A stretch of 64,000 nt of DNA from Diphasiastrum complanatum (Eukaryota > Streptophyta > Lycopodiopsida > Lycopodiales > Lycopodiaceae). The notes under the pieces are model-generated. The model was not told the origin of the DNA, made no database searches, and saw nothing but the letters and a program-made list of their open reading frames with translations. Shown here one piece after another: positions 12,501 to 26,900 of this stretch; the stretch's first letter is position 1; each line of letters starts with the position of its first letter. The stretch is from contig CM055101.1 in assembly GCA_029204225.1 (NCBI GenBank), forward strand, positions 61,915,318 to 61,979,317. The letters run 5' to 3'. The position numbers were made by a program, and so were the translations under genes.

Positions 12501-15500
12501 GGAAGTCGTATGAAACAGGTTCATATGAAAAGGATCGACATACAAAGGAATTTTACATCATCGTACGAAGGAAGTTCTTCATTACTCTACATCAAGTTAT
12601 GAAGACATTGAGATCAAAGTTGATCATGGATTGTACATCAAAATTGAAGACCTTCATTACATGAATATCATGGAGGATATACATGCATATTTATACTATG
12701 CCCACTTGTTTTTATTAAGAATGTAAACATTAAGGGGAGTGTTAGAGTTAATGTTCACAATCTTACCCGTAATGTTGTCATCTAGGGTTAATTAGGATTA
12801 TTGGGTGGGCCATGCCTACGTGCTAATTCTAGGGGCTTTTACCTATATTCAGTGAAGTCAAATTATAATTTAGTTAGACTCGAGTTCGAGATTCTAGTGC
12901 TTGATTTGGAGCACAAGTTTTTTCTATAGATAGGTGTTGGGTGCTTTTACCTTATATGGAGACATCAATTAGGCAGTTGCTTTTTGGTTTTTTTAGATTG
13001 CTTTTGCTTTTTGGCATAGACTATTGTACATAAGTATGTAGCGCGCCCTAGTTCATTTGCAATGGGACATAGCTAGAATACATCTTACCATTATGCTCAT
13101 CATTGTTGTTTGTGTTCTCTTCCATGTATTTGTATGGCTATTGTCTAACAACAATCTTGTCTTGGGTAACTTGTATGAATCAACATTGCACCAAGAGACA
13201 CTGCATATAATCTACACAAGACACCACAGGTCACATGATCCATTTTGTTGCTCCATATCCAACATGTCAAGTGCTCAGCGACAGTCAAATAGATGTATCA
13301 CATCAGTCGTCACTTCAACTTCCACAACCATCACGTCATTCTTCCATACATATTACATCAGTCATCACTCCCACTTCCACAACCATCACGTCATTCTTCC
13401 ATCCTCATCAACCTACTTCTTAGATTCAGTACACTCAATGAGCAGCACTCGTTCCTTGGCTTCTAGTATAGTTTTATTCAATGGCTCCATTTTAACCATA
13501 TATGCTTCTTTAGTTAGTTTAGGAGACATTTTACATTCTCCTTTGATATAACACACACTTTACATGTACTTTTCAATCTTACGTACCTGCTTTCTTTCTT
13601 TCTTTCTCTCTCCTTCTGTTTAATTTTTCGGTCTTATGTATGTATATGTGCCATAAAGACATTACTAAATCATTTTCTTTCTTTCATCCCCGTTGCCAAA
13701 ATCCCAAACCCTCTAGCTTGTACTCAAAACCCTATAAGAAAGAACCCCCGAACCCTAAACCCCAAACCCTAAAAACTCTAACCCCTTTGTCACTCTAAGG
13801 CAGGTAACTGTTCAAACAGGGTTTATTTTGAAAATAAAACTCCATTCTTTACAAAAAGAAGATTAAAAATCGATACATACCCATTCAAAATGTTGTTCAA
13901 TAAGTATATGTATAATCTTCTTTAAGTTATAGAACTATGATACATAAATGATGAAAAATATATTATGCTACTCTCTCCATTCAAACTCCATCATATATCT
14001 TGTCCCAGCAGTACAACTTTGACCATTTGAAGCCTATATATGGATAAGAATCATAACTGCAGTGCATACTCAATTTCATCATTGGCAAACACCTCATGAT
14101 AAAATACAATAAGTTCACCTGTAATAAGGTTTCATACGAGCTAACTTTACACCAAGCTGCCCTTCACATGTCGGGGTCACAAGTCCTTGAGGAACACCCA
14201 CACATCTTCGCCGACAGTATTCAATAGCCTTACTTTCTGTCACAATAAGAATATGAAAGCAAAAATCTTAGAGAAACAACGCAAAAATGGGGGCCACCAT
14301 AAGCCAATTTTATCCGAATTATTTCTTAAAAAAAATTATATTAAAAAAAATACATAAAGCCAGCAGGTAAAATACATCAGCATTCCTTAAGCATTTATTG
14401 TTCATACCAAGAATTTGCCTGAAACCGTGGTACATCTAGATAGAGATGCTGAGACTTATATAACCTTAGGGGTGAATCAAATATCTACCAGCGAGTACAT
14501 CATTTAACAATAATTACCTGCAGAAGCTATGACTCGTTCAAGTTGTTCTGATGTCAAAGCAGATGCAACCAAACCAGACAGTTTTCCTTGAATATTTGAA
14601 AATTCAGGTTTATTGGCATCTCTATGGCCAAAAGTATCTCTGCCTTTGGCGGAAGGTAATACAGATCCCTTTGAAAGGGACTGCATGCATAGCTGAAAAT
14701 ACTGCACTCCACCAGAAAAAGCACCATCGACCATGATATCCATCACGACATCTCTTAGTTTTCTGTCTGCATTAAGGGGGAAGTCTTCATTTAGGTAATG
14801 CACTAGGAGTGGTATAAGCCGTGCTAAATTTCTCCCAGTCAAATTTCCATCCCCTTTTGCAGTCAAATTTCCAAGAACTCCTTGACGAAGTCGCTCAAGA
14901 TCAGAAAGGTAGCTTGGATGTAGATCACTGTACAGTTCTTTATCGGCAGCTAAACCCTGGCCACCGTACTGCAGACGTAATGCGTTGAGATCGGCTGGAG
15001 TTCGAAGAGTATAGCACCTAATACCTTGAGTGAAAAGCATATCCAAAGTTCGATCTCCTGTGTGAGCTAGAGCTAAAAGATACTTTTGCAAATAATCCAT
15101 AGGATTATAGGCAGGCTGTAAGTCTAAATCAAAACCCTGTACCACCCATGTAAGCGGTGGAAAATCCAGTGTTTTCAGGAGTAAAAAGGGGTTGACCTCC
15201 AAATCTAATGAAGATTGTGTATCTGTAACAAAACAGAAAGTCACATTTGTTGAAGTAGATATACTTCAAAATTTGTTGACCATTTTATTAGGAATCTTGA
15301 CAAAACATGGAAAAAATGGGTTTTCAAAGGTGACAGAAGAGCCAAACTTACCGTAACTGCCCTCGGCACTGTGAAGCCAATTCTGCATATTAAATACTTG
15401 AGCTTGCTTAGAAAGGTCAGCAAGGGCACCCACTGATTGTGCATCGCCTGCAAAATAACAAGTTTAGTTGTTTCGATGACTGCAAATGAGTAAAATGAAC

Positions 15501-18500
15501 AATTTTCTCTCTTTTCCTGAGAAAGACACTTGCAGCTTGAACAATAACAGACATGTGGACTGCATAAACCACCATTTGCATGGAAAGAAAATTCGACATG
15601 GCAGGTAGTGCACTTAAATAGCTCTATAGCAAGAAGGAGCTTCATTCTATTCGCCAACAAGCTTTGTGAGAGGAGGCTCCTCCCCTTCTATACAACAAGG
15701 TAAGAGTCTCCAAGCCAAGCACATAGCACAGATCCCGACAAGTGGTGCACATGGAGCCACAAGTCACTAGTCAAGTCAATAGGCCCTAGTCCAACATCTG
15801 GTTTCAAGTAAGGTGTGGGACCCAAGGGGTTGGTTCCCTAACATAGATCCACAATAGTAGTCGCCTTATGAAAGACATTTATCCTAATGCCTTCATTTGG
15901 CATTCTTGGGACATCTGCATTCCTTGAAACACTATTCATTTGGAACTTTTGTATTTTTAGCTAGTTTTACAATTTATGCCTTGCAATGACTACATTGTTT
16001 TTGTTTCTTTTGTAGCCCACATTGAGGGCAATGTTTTTGGGGGAAGGACAATTCCATACTTCTCTATGTGCATGCCTTGCAACTACTTTTGGGACTCACA
16101 ACCAAGATGCTCAACTAAGTATAAATAGGAGCTATTGACTCTTGTTTCTCAAGAGTCAGATTATGAGTTTGGTATCCTAAGTTTCTTGTAAGGGAGTTCT
16201 ATAGTTTCTCGAGTTCTTAGCTGGAGATCTACCTGAGCTATCAGTAACCATTGATGCTCATTAAGTTTTCTTAGCTGGAGAATGGTTTGTGGGTGTTGTT
16301 TGTTATCTTTATACTTCATTTGATACCAATATATATGATTGAAATCATAAAAAAATCTGAAGTAGATCAGGTGGATCCTACCAAGTCAACTATCAAGAGT
16401 CGAGACCTCGGTATATAATGAGACATGCTAGAGAACTTAGAAGTATCTCAAATTATGATACCCTATTGTCCATTAGGTACCTCACCTCTCTATCTCATCA
16501 AGGATGGTGTTGTTTAGAAGATGATCTCATTGATTGCTTTATTGTGCACTTTGTAACAGTGCCAAAGTTTGGAGCGCCTCATCAAGCTATGTTCATTGTG
16601 ATACAAAATGTTGCCATGCATATGAGCAAGTTAGCTATTGCAAGTTTTGTAATCAGTACCTCAGTCAAGATAGGTTGTCAGAAGGACTGATGTTCAAGAT
16701 TGAACAAGCCGGCTATCTTTGTTGGATGGTCATGATCATGCTTGAGACTTTAATTTTATTTGCATATCTGTTAAGAATCACTCCCTAGTAACTGATCCCT
16801 AGTTGGAGTAGTTATAGGCTCATAGCATGGTGAGGTCCTAAAGATAAACAAATTTTGGTCTAAGAAAGTCAATTGACCCATTGCCATGGGGTCCATGTTC
16901 ATAGAGAAGAGTAGGACGAACAACCTCTACGAGCAAGTTACTCACTTTGGTTCATTAAAAATATGCTACATGCAAGCAGAGAATGTATGCTAACATACAT
17001 GCGCCAGAGGATGGTCGGATTACTGGGAGGAGCAAAATCATGTTTCTGCACCACATGTGTTACAATGTTTTGCAATTAGTGCTATTCAAGGTCACCAAGA
17101 CAGTTGGACTAAGTTGATCCAAGGATTTAACTGAAAATCCAATACCAATACTACCAAGGAAAAGGAAAGGACACTGTGGTAACTGACACAATATCTGACT
17201 CAGATGAGTGTGGCAATGGTCGGCAAGGGTCTCAGGAAAGAGATCGTGGTAGCTTAACAAAAAGATCCACGTTGCTAGCATGTGGGGCCTATGATGCGCA
17301 AGTTTTCACTGGTCATGCAGGAGACAACTCCGTCTGTTGCCTCTGTGAAGGCACACACCTAGTTAGCATACACCAAGATAGAAGGTACGTTTAGAAATCA
17401 TAAGCTCGTGCTAGACATGAATGGACTTCTTTGTCAAATCCTTCACATGTGTCATAAAAGTCCCCACGCAAGGCGTACCCAGGGATGAATCGAGGTTCTG
17501 AATTTGTTAAACGACACTAACCCTAAGTCATAGCTACAACAACATGAAAGAGAGTACGTCCAAAATCTCTTGTCAAGCAAACAAGGTGAAGCAGGTAGCC
17601 CCTTTGGATTTATTGTGCTTAAGAAGCGATAACCATGGAAAATCGGAAGTATCTCTAACGATTTATTTGATGGACTACCAAAGATCGAAGTGCACGTTGG
17701 TTGGTAGCAGACCATGAATACCATCCAATAGCAATACTAGGCAACGGAAAAAAAGCCGCAGCTACACTAGATCATTACATAGAAGTTACTCTTAGATAGT
17801 TAAAACACTATGATGCAGCAGAAGCATTAGAGTCGAGAGTGATATTTCTACTCAGTTTGGCAATGCGCTAGGTCATAGCATTAGCTTTTATTGGCTAATG
17901 AGCAATGGAGAATGCCAAGATTACGATTGAATTCATAAACTTCTTAAAAAGTACCAATTCATAGGCGAGTGATGTCTTCATCTCCCATTGCTTCCACAAT
18001 ATCAATGTCCTCTTAACCAAGGTGTATCCTCAACAATGGAGCCATCGATTTCATTGGTTGTTGCACATTTCTCTATAACCTCGTGATGTTCCAACTTGAG
18101 CGTTCGGCACCACCATCAAGCATTTTTATCTCTTCAAAATGGATTAGCATCTCTTCTTTGGTCTAATAGTTCACTCAAGACCTCTTCCACCATCACCTCA
18201 TTAAACTCCATACTGCTTAGTTTTATTTTGCTCAACTAACGCAAATTGCAAAGCTCTCTATAGCAAACAAACTTCCTTACCTAATTGGTCTCCATAGCAA
18301 AAGTAAAAAATACAAAAGTAAAATAAAAGGAGCAAAGTCTCACTCACCACCCAACCATGAATGTCCAGCGACCTATTGTATCTGACATTCTCCCCTGAAC
18401 CCACTAAAGCACTATGAAAAAGGGTGCACAGAGTGGTCTGTTGCACAAGTTAACTGCCAACAAACTTCTAGGAAGAAAGATTTTGCACCAACGATCGCCT

Positions 18501-20889
18501 AAACTTTAAAGGTAGTGGACTGATCACCCATTTCTCTCCCACACCTTTTGTCCCCTGTTACGAATGTTCCTAATAAATGTGAGGATCTCCCTTGCGTGAG
18601 ATGGGTCCACCCAATAAAACTGTCCTAAGTCCTCAAATACCAAATCAAGACAATGGCAAGAACAATGAACAACAATGTCCAAAACAACCTCTTGTCTCAA
18701 GTGGCTGTAGATCTATTGTATTCACAAAACAGAATCGCACCAACAACATATCTCACCCAAAAAGCAATAATCAATCATGTCCATATCCCATTTTGCTTTA
18801 ACAACCTGAAATTTGGGTTTTGATATCATAAATAGGTTGACCACAATGTTGAACGGAAGTGTCTCTGCAAAGATGAGTAACCTAAACACGAGCCTTCCTT
18901 CTTGACTCTGTTGTTTCTCCCATATTATTACCAAACCACTATTATGAACATAATCACAGATGTTGATATCAAATGAAGAACAATGGCTAAAGCCCTACAA
19001 GCAATAGCTAAGCATAGACAGCAATATTTGTTAGCAAAGAATGAATGCAGTGAATCTTGTATCTAATGTCTAGCCCTATATATACTATCTAGAGGCCCTT
19101 AGTGGAACCTTCTAGAAATTAGGGCAACTAAGGGTACTTGGGTCCCATAAGGACATGCCCTTAATGGTAATGGCCCAGTACCTATAGTTATCCCAATTAG
19201 GGCCAATTACTAATTAGGGTTAGCTTAGGTGAGTTCATAAAACTCCCCAACTTTAAAAAACATTGCCCACAATGTTTGGGCTAAAAAGAACCCTAAAAGG
19301 TGAAGAATGTTGGTGATATGTCTGCCACCAAGAGCAAGCACGGCCGAGAAGGTAAGTGGTAGCCAACATAATCATATTGGCATCAGAATGTTGATAAAGC
19401 TCAAATAAGAAGCGAGTGCATGTAACCAATCGGAATCTTCAATGTCCCCAGATTTCCCAGAATAAAAAGGAAGTAAAGATGAGGCCAATTGTTGTTGTAG
19501 TCGAGATAATGATTGGTGTACGGGAGTCCAAATATCCATAAGGAAATGAAAAAATGGAAAACAACTACGACGTGGAAGGAAAAGAATAGCCACGAGGTGT
19601 ATAAGAATAATAAAGAAAATTGGAAAACTATAATAAACAAAACACAGGAAGAAGATCCAAAAAAGGGATGTAAAAATAAATAAAATGTAAACAAAACGAA
19701 CGAAAGAGAAAAAATAATAATAATAAGGTAAAGAATTGTTTTTTTTTTTGAGAGGATTGAAAAAGAAACGACCTGAACAATTAAGAAGGCAAATGAGAAT
19801 CAAGTAAATTAAAACCAAAAATTTAACGAGCAAAAGTGGAAATGACGAGAATTTTTGTTTAACGAGATCACAAGAAAACAAAAACACAAAGAAGATCGGA
19901 ATGGATCCGGCAGGTTGAGAAATGGAAATGGAAATGGAAATGTTTGGGTTTTTGTTTTTGTTTTTGATGGATCATACGAAAAACAAGCAGAAACAAAATA
20001 AACTCAGGATAGGAAAGAAAATGTAATGTAAATTCTTTTTGTTTTTAGAATGGACCAAAACAACTAAAAACGAACGAAAAGAAACGAAATGTAAAAGGTT
20101 ATGAGAGGATGGGAGGTGTAGGGGGTAGGTAGGGAGGTAAGCAGGCAGGCGGAGCGAGGCCTGAGGGCAGGCGGGGGTGGATGGCGGGCTGACGGTTGAC
20201 GCCGGCGGGATAGGCGGGGGGCGGATGGCGGGCTGACAACGGGAAGGAGACAGGGAACAAGGGCAGGAGTGACAGGACAGAGCGGGGGTCAATGCGCAGA
20301 GCAAGCACAGGCGTGGGTTGAGGGAGGCGGGAGGCGGATGGCAGGCTGACGGCCCGAGGGCCTGAGGTGGATCTGACTACGTGAGGAGAGCTTATCTGAG
20401 CGGAGGAAAACAACAGGTAGGGAGGCGGTTGACAGCAGGAGCGAGGCGGCTGACAGCATATGATCAGATGAGCAGATGGAATCTGTGGTGCTGGCTCAAA
20501 GAGATAGAAGAGCAACGATCAGAAGAGAGCGAGAAAGATGGACCATTGGAGAGAGGGTAGCAACAAAGAGACAGATGAAAGAGAGAAGGTTGAAGCAGCG
20601 ATGAGTGATCGAGGGTTGATTGTAGTCCCCTCAAAGGAAGATCCTGCAACCTGCAACTAAATTCAGAACAAAAAATTTGAAAATCCAATCAATCTGAAAA
20701 GAAACCGAAAAGGGAAAATCACTTCCCAATTGCTCAGGAAAGTGCTCAGGCAGCTGGAAAAATTTCAGCAGCTGGAAAAATCTAAAAAATAAAAATAAAT
20801 AAAAATCCAGGTGCGATCTGGGGAGGTACGGACTGGTGGAGGTGCGGATTGGGGAGGTGCGATCTGGGGGAGGTCGTATCTGGTGCAGG

Positions 20890-20957
<68 letters not shown>

Positions 20958-23900
20958 TTGCTTTCGTCGTCGTAGATCCTGCAAAAAAAAATTTAGCTAA
21001 CCGGAAAGTGCTCTGATACCATGTTATGAACATAATCACAGGTGTTGATATCAAATGAAGAACGATGACTAAAGCCCTACAAGCAATAGCTAAGCATAGA
21101 CAAGAGATCTCCCACGAAGAGCCCAAGCAATACCTATTAGCAGAGAATGAATACAGTGAATCTTGTATCTAATGTCTAGCCCTATATATACTATCTAGAG
21201 GCCCTTAGTGGAACATTCTAGAAATTAGGGCAACTATTGGTACTTGGGTCCCATAAGGACATGCCCTTAATGGTAATGGCCCAGTACCTACAGATATCCC
21301 AATTAGGGCCAATTAGTAATTAGGGTTAGCTTAGGTGAGTTCATAAAACTCCACCCTTGCAGTTCTCTTTTTGTACTCCAACGAACTGTGTGTTTCACTC
21401 AATGCAATGCCTTTACACTCGAACTCATTGCCTTAAGTTGTTTAGTTAAATTTTTTCAAAAAGCTTTCCTTCAAAAGTGCTATAGACATGGGAAACGCAT
21501 CCACAACTTTTTTCAGATTTCTTGCCACGTAAGCTTTGACTCTATCATTCTTGTCAAACATCTAGAATATGATTTTGTGCAGTACTTGCACTTTATTTCT
21601 TTGTCACCTTTGCCTACTTTTGTACGTACTTGACAATCCCATCATGATCTCACGTTGCATATGCTTTTACCATCTAACCACAATTAAAATAAATTCCACT
21701 CCAAAACCCTGTCAGAAACTGATCAAGTGTAGTCATAACATATTACAATTATTATGCATGCCAATTGTCTAAGCAGAGTTCCAAAGCCTGCAATTTTACA
21801 TGCAATCTTTAAGCAAAACAAAACAGATTTTTTTGTCTGCACTTTTAGTCGCATTTCCTGGGACAGTCAAAGTCTGCAGAGATTACTCTCAACATTACTC
21901 TCAACTCGAGTGCAGGGTCTCAAATTTGACAAGGTAATCAAACTCTTGATCTTGAGTCATCTTGGAATCTCAGCACCATCCGTGGCAGTCAGCTCAGCAA
22001 CTTTGAGAATCTTGATCTCGAGTCAAGATTTCTCAGCACCTTCTGTTGCATTCATCATTCATCTTGAGAAATCTTGAGAATTGATCTTGAATCAAGATAT
22101 CAGCTCGGCACCTTCAGTGACGTCCATCTTCAGAAATCTTGATCTTGAATCAAGTTGTCAACTCAGCACCCTCCAATGTTTTGAGGGCCGATTTGAATCG
22201 GCGGTTCGAATCGGCTGATTCGAACAGCTAAATTCTATTCAAAATATGTAATACGACCTGATACAACCCATTTCAGTATGTTTCCAACCTGTTACTACCT
22301 TTTGCAACCCATTTCAGTATCATTACAGTTCAAACTTCAGTGTTCCATTCTATGATCTATCCCCTTTTCACCCAATACTCTTCACCCAGTAGACTGGTAT
22401 CTGGTACAATATGCTAACAAAACATCCATAACAAGAAATGAAACATGGGAGGTGATCTTCGTCAAAGAAACATGAGTATATGAGCTGCAACTGCTTTGAA
22501 TCTGAACAAATCAGATTATAATTAGAAGCATTCTGAATTTTCTATGCACATATATAGGGAATCAAAAAATCTTGGTACACAGCATCTAGCCTACATTCAC
22601 ACAAGTATAGATTACAACCATACAATTATCCATATATTGTTGTTACCAGATAACTGTATGTTTATTACAATGATCAGAAAATTGATTCAACCTTTTTTAA
22701 CCCTAAACCTTAAAACCGATTCGAAAACTTTTCCGATTCGAACCGGCCGATTCGAACCGCGATTCGTTGTTCGAATCGGTGATTCGTGAAACATTGGCAC
22801 CCTCTATGGCGTCCAACTCAATGGCTTCTTGCATCTTGGGTCTAAGTTGTCAACTTGGTACCTCTGTGGTATCCAACTCAAGGTCTTCTAACCTTGAGTC
22901 AACTTGTCAACTCGGCACCCTCCGTGGTGTCCAACTCAACGTCTCCTAAAATATTGAGTCAAATCTTGACAAACCTTCAGTCAACTCGTAATTAGCCTTA
23001 ATCCGTCCCAATTCGGACTTATTGACAATTTCCACACGTGCAAACAAGCTCAAGGAGAATCGCAACATTTCACAACCAATTACAAACAATTGTATGAACA
23101 TAGGGTTTCACTTGACTCATGCAAGCTAACATGGTGGTCTGTAAGCGTGAAATGCTGGCCCAGTGTGAGGAGGAGAGGCCTGTACACCATATCTCAACTG
23201 CATACAAGGCCGATGGGGTGACGATGGTGTCAAAAAATCTGCACTTACTCGGGGTGTCCCGAATAGACTTACGGAAGCAGAATCTCTCCAACTGAACTAG
23301 GGAAGAATGACCCTTCCTGAGTCTAGAAGTAGCCGCTGGCCTCATACTGAAGGTAGGACCAGAGAAGAGCCCACCCAGGTAAGTGTATGAAGAAACTACC
23401 TCTAGGAGCTGTCCATCAAAGATAAGCTCCTGGCGCTGCATGAAGGCCGAGGTATTGAAGACCATGATTTTGGTCTTCGAGAGATTCATCCCTAAGTACA
23501 AAAGGTGTGTAAGCAATCCAACTGTCTCTGTAATCCCTCTCTGGTATGAGAGACCAGTACCACATCATCCCACATAGAGAAGGATGGCAATCAGAATGTC
23601 ACCAAGCCTACAACCGTCCCCGCCACACTGAGAGATGACTTGCTCCAGCTCATCAATGTATATTCCAAAGAGAACTGGTGAAAGAGAGCACCCCTACTTA
23701 ACCCCAATAGTGCTCCAGATCTGCTCAGAAATGCCACTACCATGACGAAAGCAACCCAAAACCCTCTCATAGAGAACCATGACAGCTAGAAGAATATCTG
23801 TCGAAAAACCCAGGTTGCGGAGTCTCTGGATAAGTAGAGAACGTGGGACAGAGTCAAAGGCTTTCCTGAAGTCCACAAAACAGCAGTAAACCTTTTCTTT

Positions 23901-26900
23901 CTTGTGCCTAGCTTCCTCAATGAGAGCTCGAAGTTGAATATGTGATCAGAACCCTACCTGACCCAATGAATGCAATCTCCAGGACTCTGCCTCTGAACTA
24001 ACTACAGACTAAAGGATGGTGCCATATAACTGTCAATAATTTGTGATACAAATTCTAGATGGAGTTACTAGTCCTACTAGCCCTCACACAAACCAAGCAT
24101 AGAGATTAAAGAGAAATTAGATAATAGGAGACTTGAGCAAAGCTCTAACATATTGGAATTATCTTATGGTGGGGCGCCAACCTATCTATGTGAAAGGCTA
24201 AAGCCTACCTAATCAAGTAGTAGTGCGCCCACCTACAAACACGAATTTACTATAAATAGTAATGGCCCCTATAATAGCACGCAGGCATTGTGAGAGATTT
24301 CAACCAGTTTAGTCTAGTTTAGTCATATTTTGTGAAATTGTCAATAAGAGGCCAAAACTCATTTTAGACTAAGAGATAAACTTTTTGAAGTTATATTAGT
24401 TTAAAATACATTCAATAAACACTTTTTGAAAGTGTGGGAAAGTTGGTAGTCGAGTTTGAGAGAGATTCAAATTTGAACTTTGGGTACATTGAATCTAGAC
24501 CCAAAAATAGTAAGGTTTACAATTTGGAGAAAAAGCCAAATGGCCAAATAGGGTTTGGAGACTCTATAAAAGGATGTAAGTCGTGGAGAGACACGTCTTC
24601 TCTCTTCTCTCTCTCATTTCATCATTATACATGGTTCTCTTTGGGTTCTACTACTCATTGGTGCACTCTCATGATGTTATCTTGCAATCTTGTGTGTAGA
24701 ATGCTCATATTTTGCTATTTTCGGTTCCACACGTGTGAAATATAGTAGCGTACTGTAATTGTACGGACAACAAACATATTTTATGTTTTGGTTCATGTTT
24801 GATCAATATCTCTTAGAGTTTGCATCTCATTTTGTATGTAGATGCTGATTTTTCTACATTGGCAGGATTGTTGGTTTGCTCCTTTTTGTAACCAAAGATC
24901 AGGGACATGGAGCAAAAGCTAATTGCTAAAAATACTACCTATATTTGGTAAAGACCAAAGGTAAATTTCTAAGTACTAAATAGATCCTAATCTAGTATTA
25001 GTGCAAAAGCAAGTGTGCAATTATAGCATTAGTGGAAACCAAAGGAATAGTGAGAGACTAGTATGAGCACTCATGTAAGAGATTAGCAAAGACATGAAAT
25101 TAAGGAGACAAAGAGGCAGTAAGAGAAATGAACATGAAAATAAGATCGATATTGTGAGGGAAGAAGCTAAGGAATAGACATAATTTATCTCAAGGAGGTC
25201 TTCCTTTCACATGAAGAAGAAAAACCAAAGAAGATATGTGAAAGCTGAAAACTGAAGATGTGGCAACAAGCTTTATAGAAGATGCGGAGACACAAATATA
25301 TATTGGAACTATGGTAATGAAAGGAAGTGACACGGTGGTAATCAAAAAACAATAAGGGGAAAAGCAGAGGACATCTAGAACTACAGTAAAATTACAGACG
25401 ACAAACTAATGAGATGATTGAAAAATATAAAGAGTTTGACCATCTAAAGTAGACACGCCTAGAAACCAAGTATATCAAGTTGTATCGATTGTAGAGCGTG
25501 AATGGATCATATAGTACCGTCAAGTTCTTGCTTTCCTGAATATTTTTTTATATTTTTGGTCTTTCCAAGGAATGTGAATGTGGGAAAGTGCACTCAATGA
25601 CGTGGAAACGTGTTCCTACATACGGCGTTGCCACGTAACCAAGAACACGTCCTCGTCAACAATACCGAATTTGGGGACTTGGGATGTGTAGCATGTCAAG
25701 AGGCCACCTTACCACCTTCCCCTATGAAACAACACCAAGTTGCAACATAAACCAAAAGAGAGAATATTATAAATGTACAAGTAATCTAATGCCAAACGGT
25801 GATCAAAAGACATTATTGTACTATCTTAAGTCAGATCAAATTTAAAGCTATCCTAAAATGATTTCTATTTTCTAATCTAAGCAAGTAGTCTCCAAAACAT
25901 TAGAGCAAACATTAGGGCCTATTTAGTTATTGAGGCCTTAAACCCTATGAGTTAGGCTTCGAGGACCAATAATAGCTAAACCATTGATAATCTATTAGTT
26001 GTCACTTAAGAAAAAGTGGTCTCAAGGGACCAAATCATATGGTCAAAATGTTAATAGATAATAACAATAAGCATGTTTTAATGCAAGGTACATAGCTTTG
26101 TGTTGGTTTTTCTAATTAGAATTGTCACTCCCTAAAATTAGTTACATGTTGGTTATTGTCGAAAATCTGGCAATTGATAGTGTGTACGTGCACGAATAGT
26201 CTACCATGTAAGACTATACTTTTCTCATTTGCTGCTGTAGCAGATTTGAAAATACATCAAATGGATGTACAGATAGCACTCGTAACATGGGTATTCAATC
26301 ATTAAGTGATCGACTATATTGATTGCTTAATGCAATCAGTTGAACTAATTGCCCAAGGCAGACAATTGTATTGCCTGACTAAAAAATGACTACCAGCAAG
26401 TCAAAATGTATTGGTTGTTTGGAGTAGACGACGCAATGTTTACTCATTGGATAACCTTGTCACTGAGTATACTATAGTGCCCAATGGGGATAAGGTTGAG
26501 ATGAAACACAACCATTGTTATTAGTCCAGTTGTGGCATGCTATAGGTCAATGGAAAGAGGAATTCAAGACCTTTGGGATGGTATATTTGCATGTCAAAAG
26601 CAAAGCCTAGATCACGGTGATTTTTATGAAATATCTGTTCAGCAATTTTGAGACCTAAAGGGCAAAACCATAATTATTCTTGGAAATTGCACGTTGTTTC
26701 CAAAAAAATGCTATGTATTTGTCACATGTATTTTGAATCCCTTACCTTTTATGATCGTAAAATTGTAAACATCAAATGTAAACGGCTAAGTCATCGGCAT
26801 GTGGAGACAATTGGTAAATCATTGCGTAAACATGGGTCACGGTTGTAAGTGAGTAGATGCGAAAAGGAAAAGGGATGGGTATTGGGTCTCACTTAGAGTC

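Larger units (their letters stand above)
18940..21353 (-). mobile_element. Non-autonomous LTR retrotransposon (TRIM/LARD-like), minus orientation
   Basis: Two long direct repeats, 18940-19246 and 21022-21353, are nearly identical by eye apart from a roughly 24-base insertion in the second (ATCTCCCACGAAGAGCCCA region) and scattered substitutions. Directly beside the second copy, 21010-21021 reads GCTCTGATACCA, the exact reverse complement of the tRNA-Met primer site TGGTATCAGAGC. A purine-rich AAAGTTGGGGAG (minus strand) borders the first copy. So the element runs on the minus strand with its 5' LTR at 21022-21353. The 1.76-kb interior has no gag or pol, only a GC-rich core and a (GA)n tract. 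The high LTR similarity suggests a fairly recent insertion. It lies in intron 2 of the GBP-like gene, in the same orientation. Confidence 0.8.

Noticed and set aside
13057-13551. 164-codon plus-strand frame
   Set aside because: It runs through a 55-bp tandem repeat, has Ser/Thr/His-rich low complexity and no family match; it lies in an intron of the GBP-like gene.
16418-17394. Cysteine-containing frames as a zinc-finger gene
   Set aside because: The Cys/His spacing fits no known finger, the frames are not linked by convincing splice sites, and the region lies in intron 2.
19972-20515. Proline/serine-rich minus-strand frames
   Set aside because: They arise from the GC-rich core of a non-coding LTR element; two frames overlap with equal quality and neither shows a domain.
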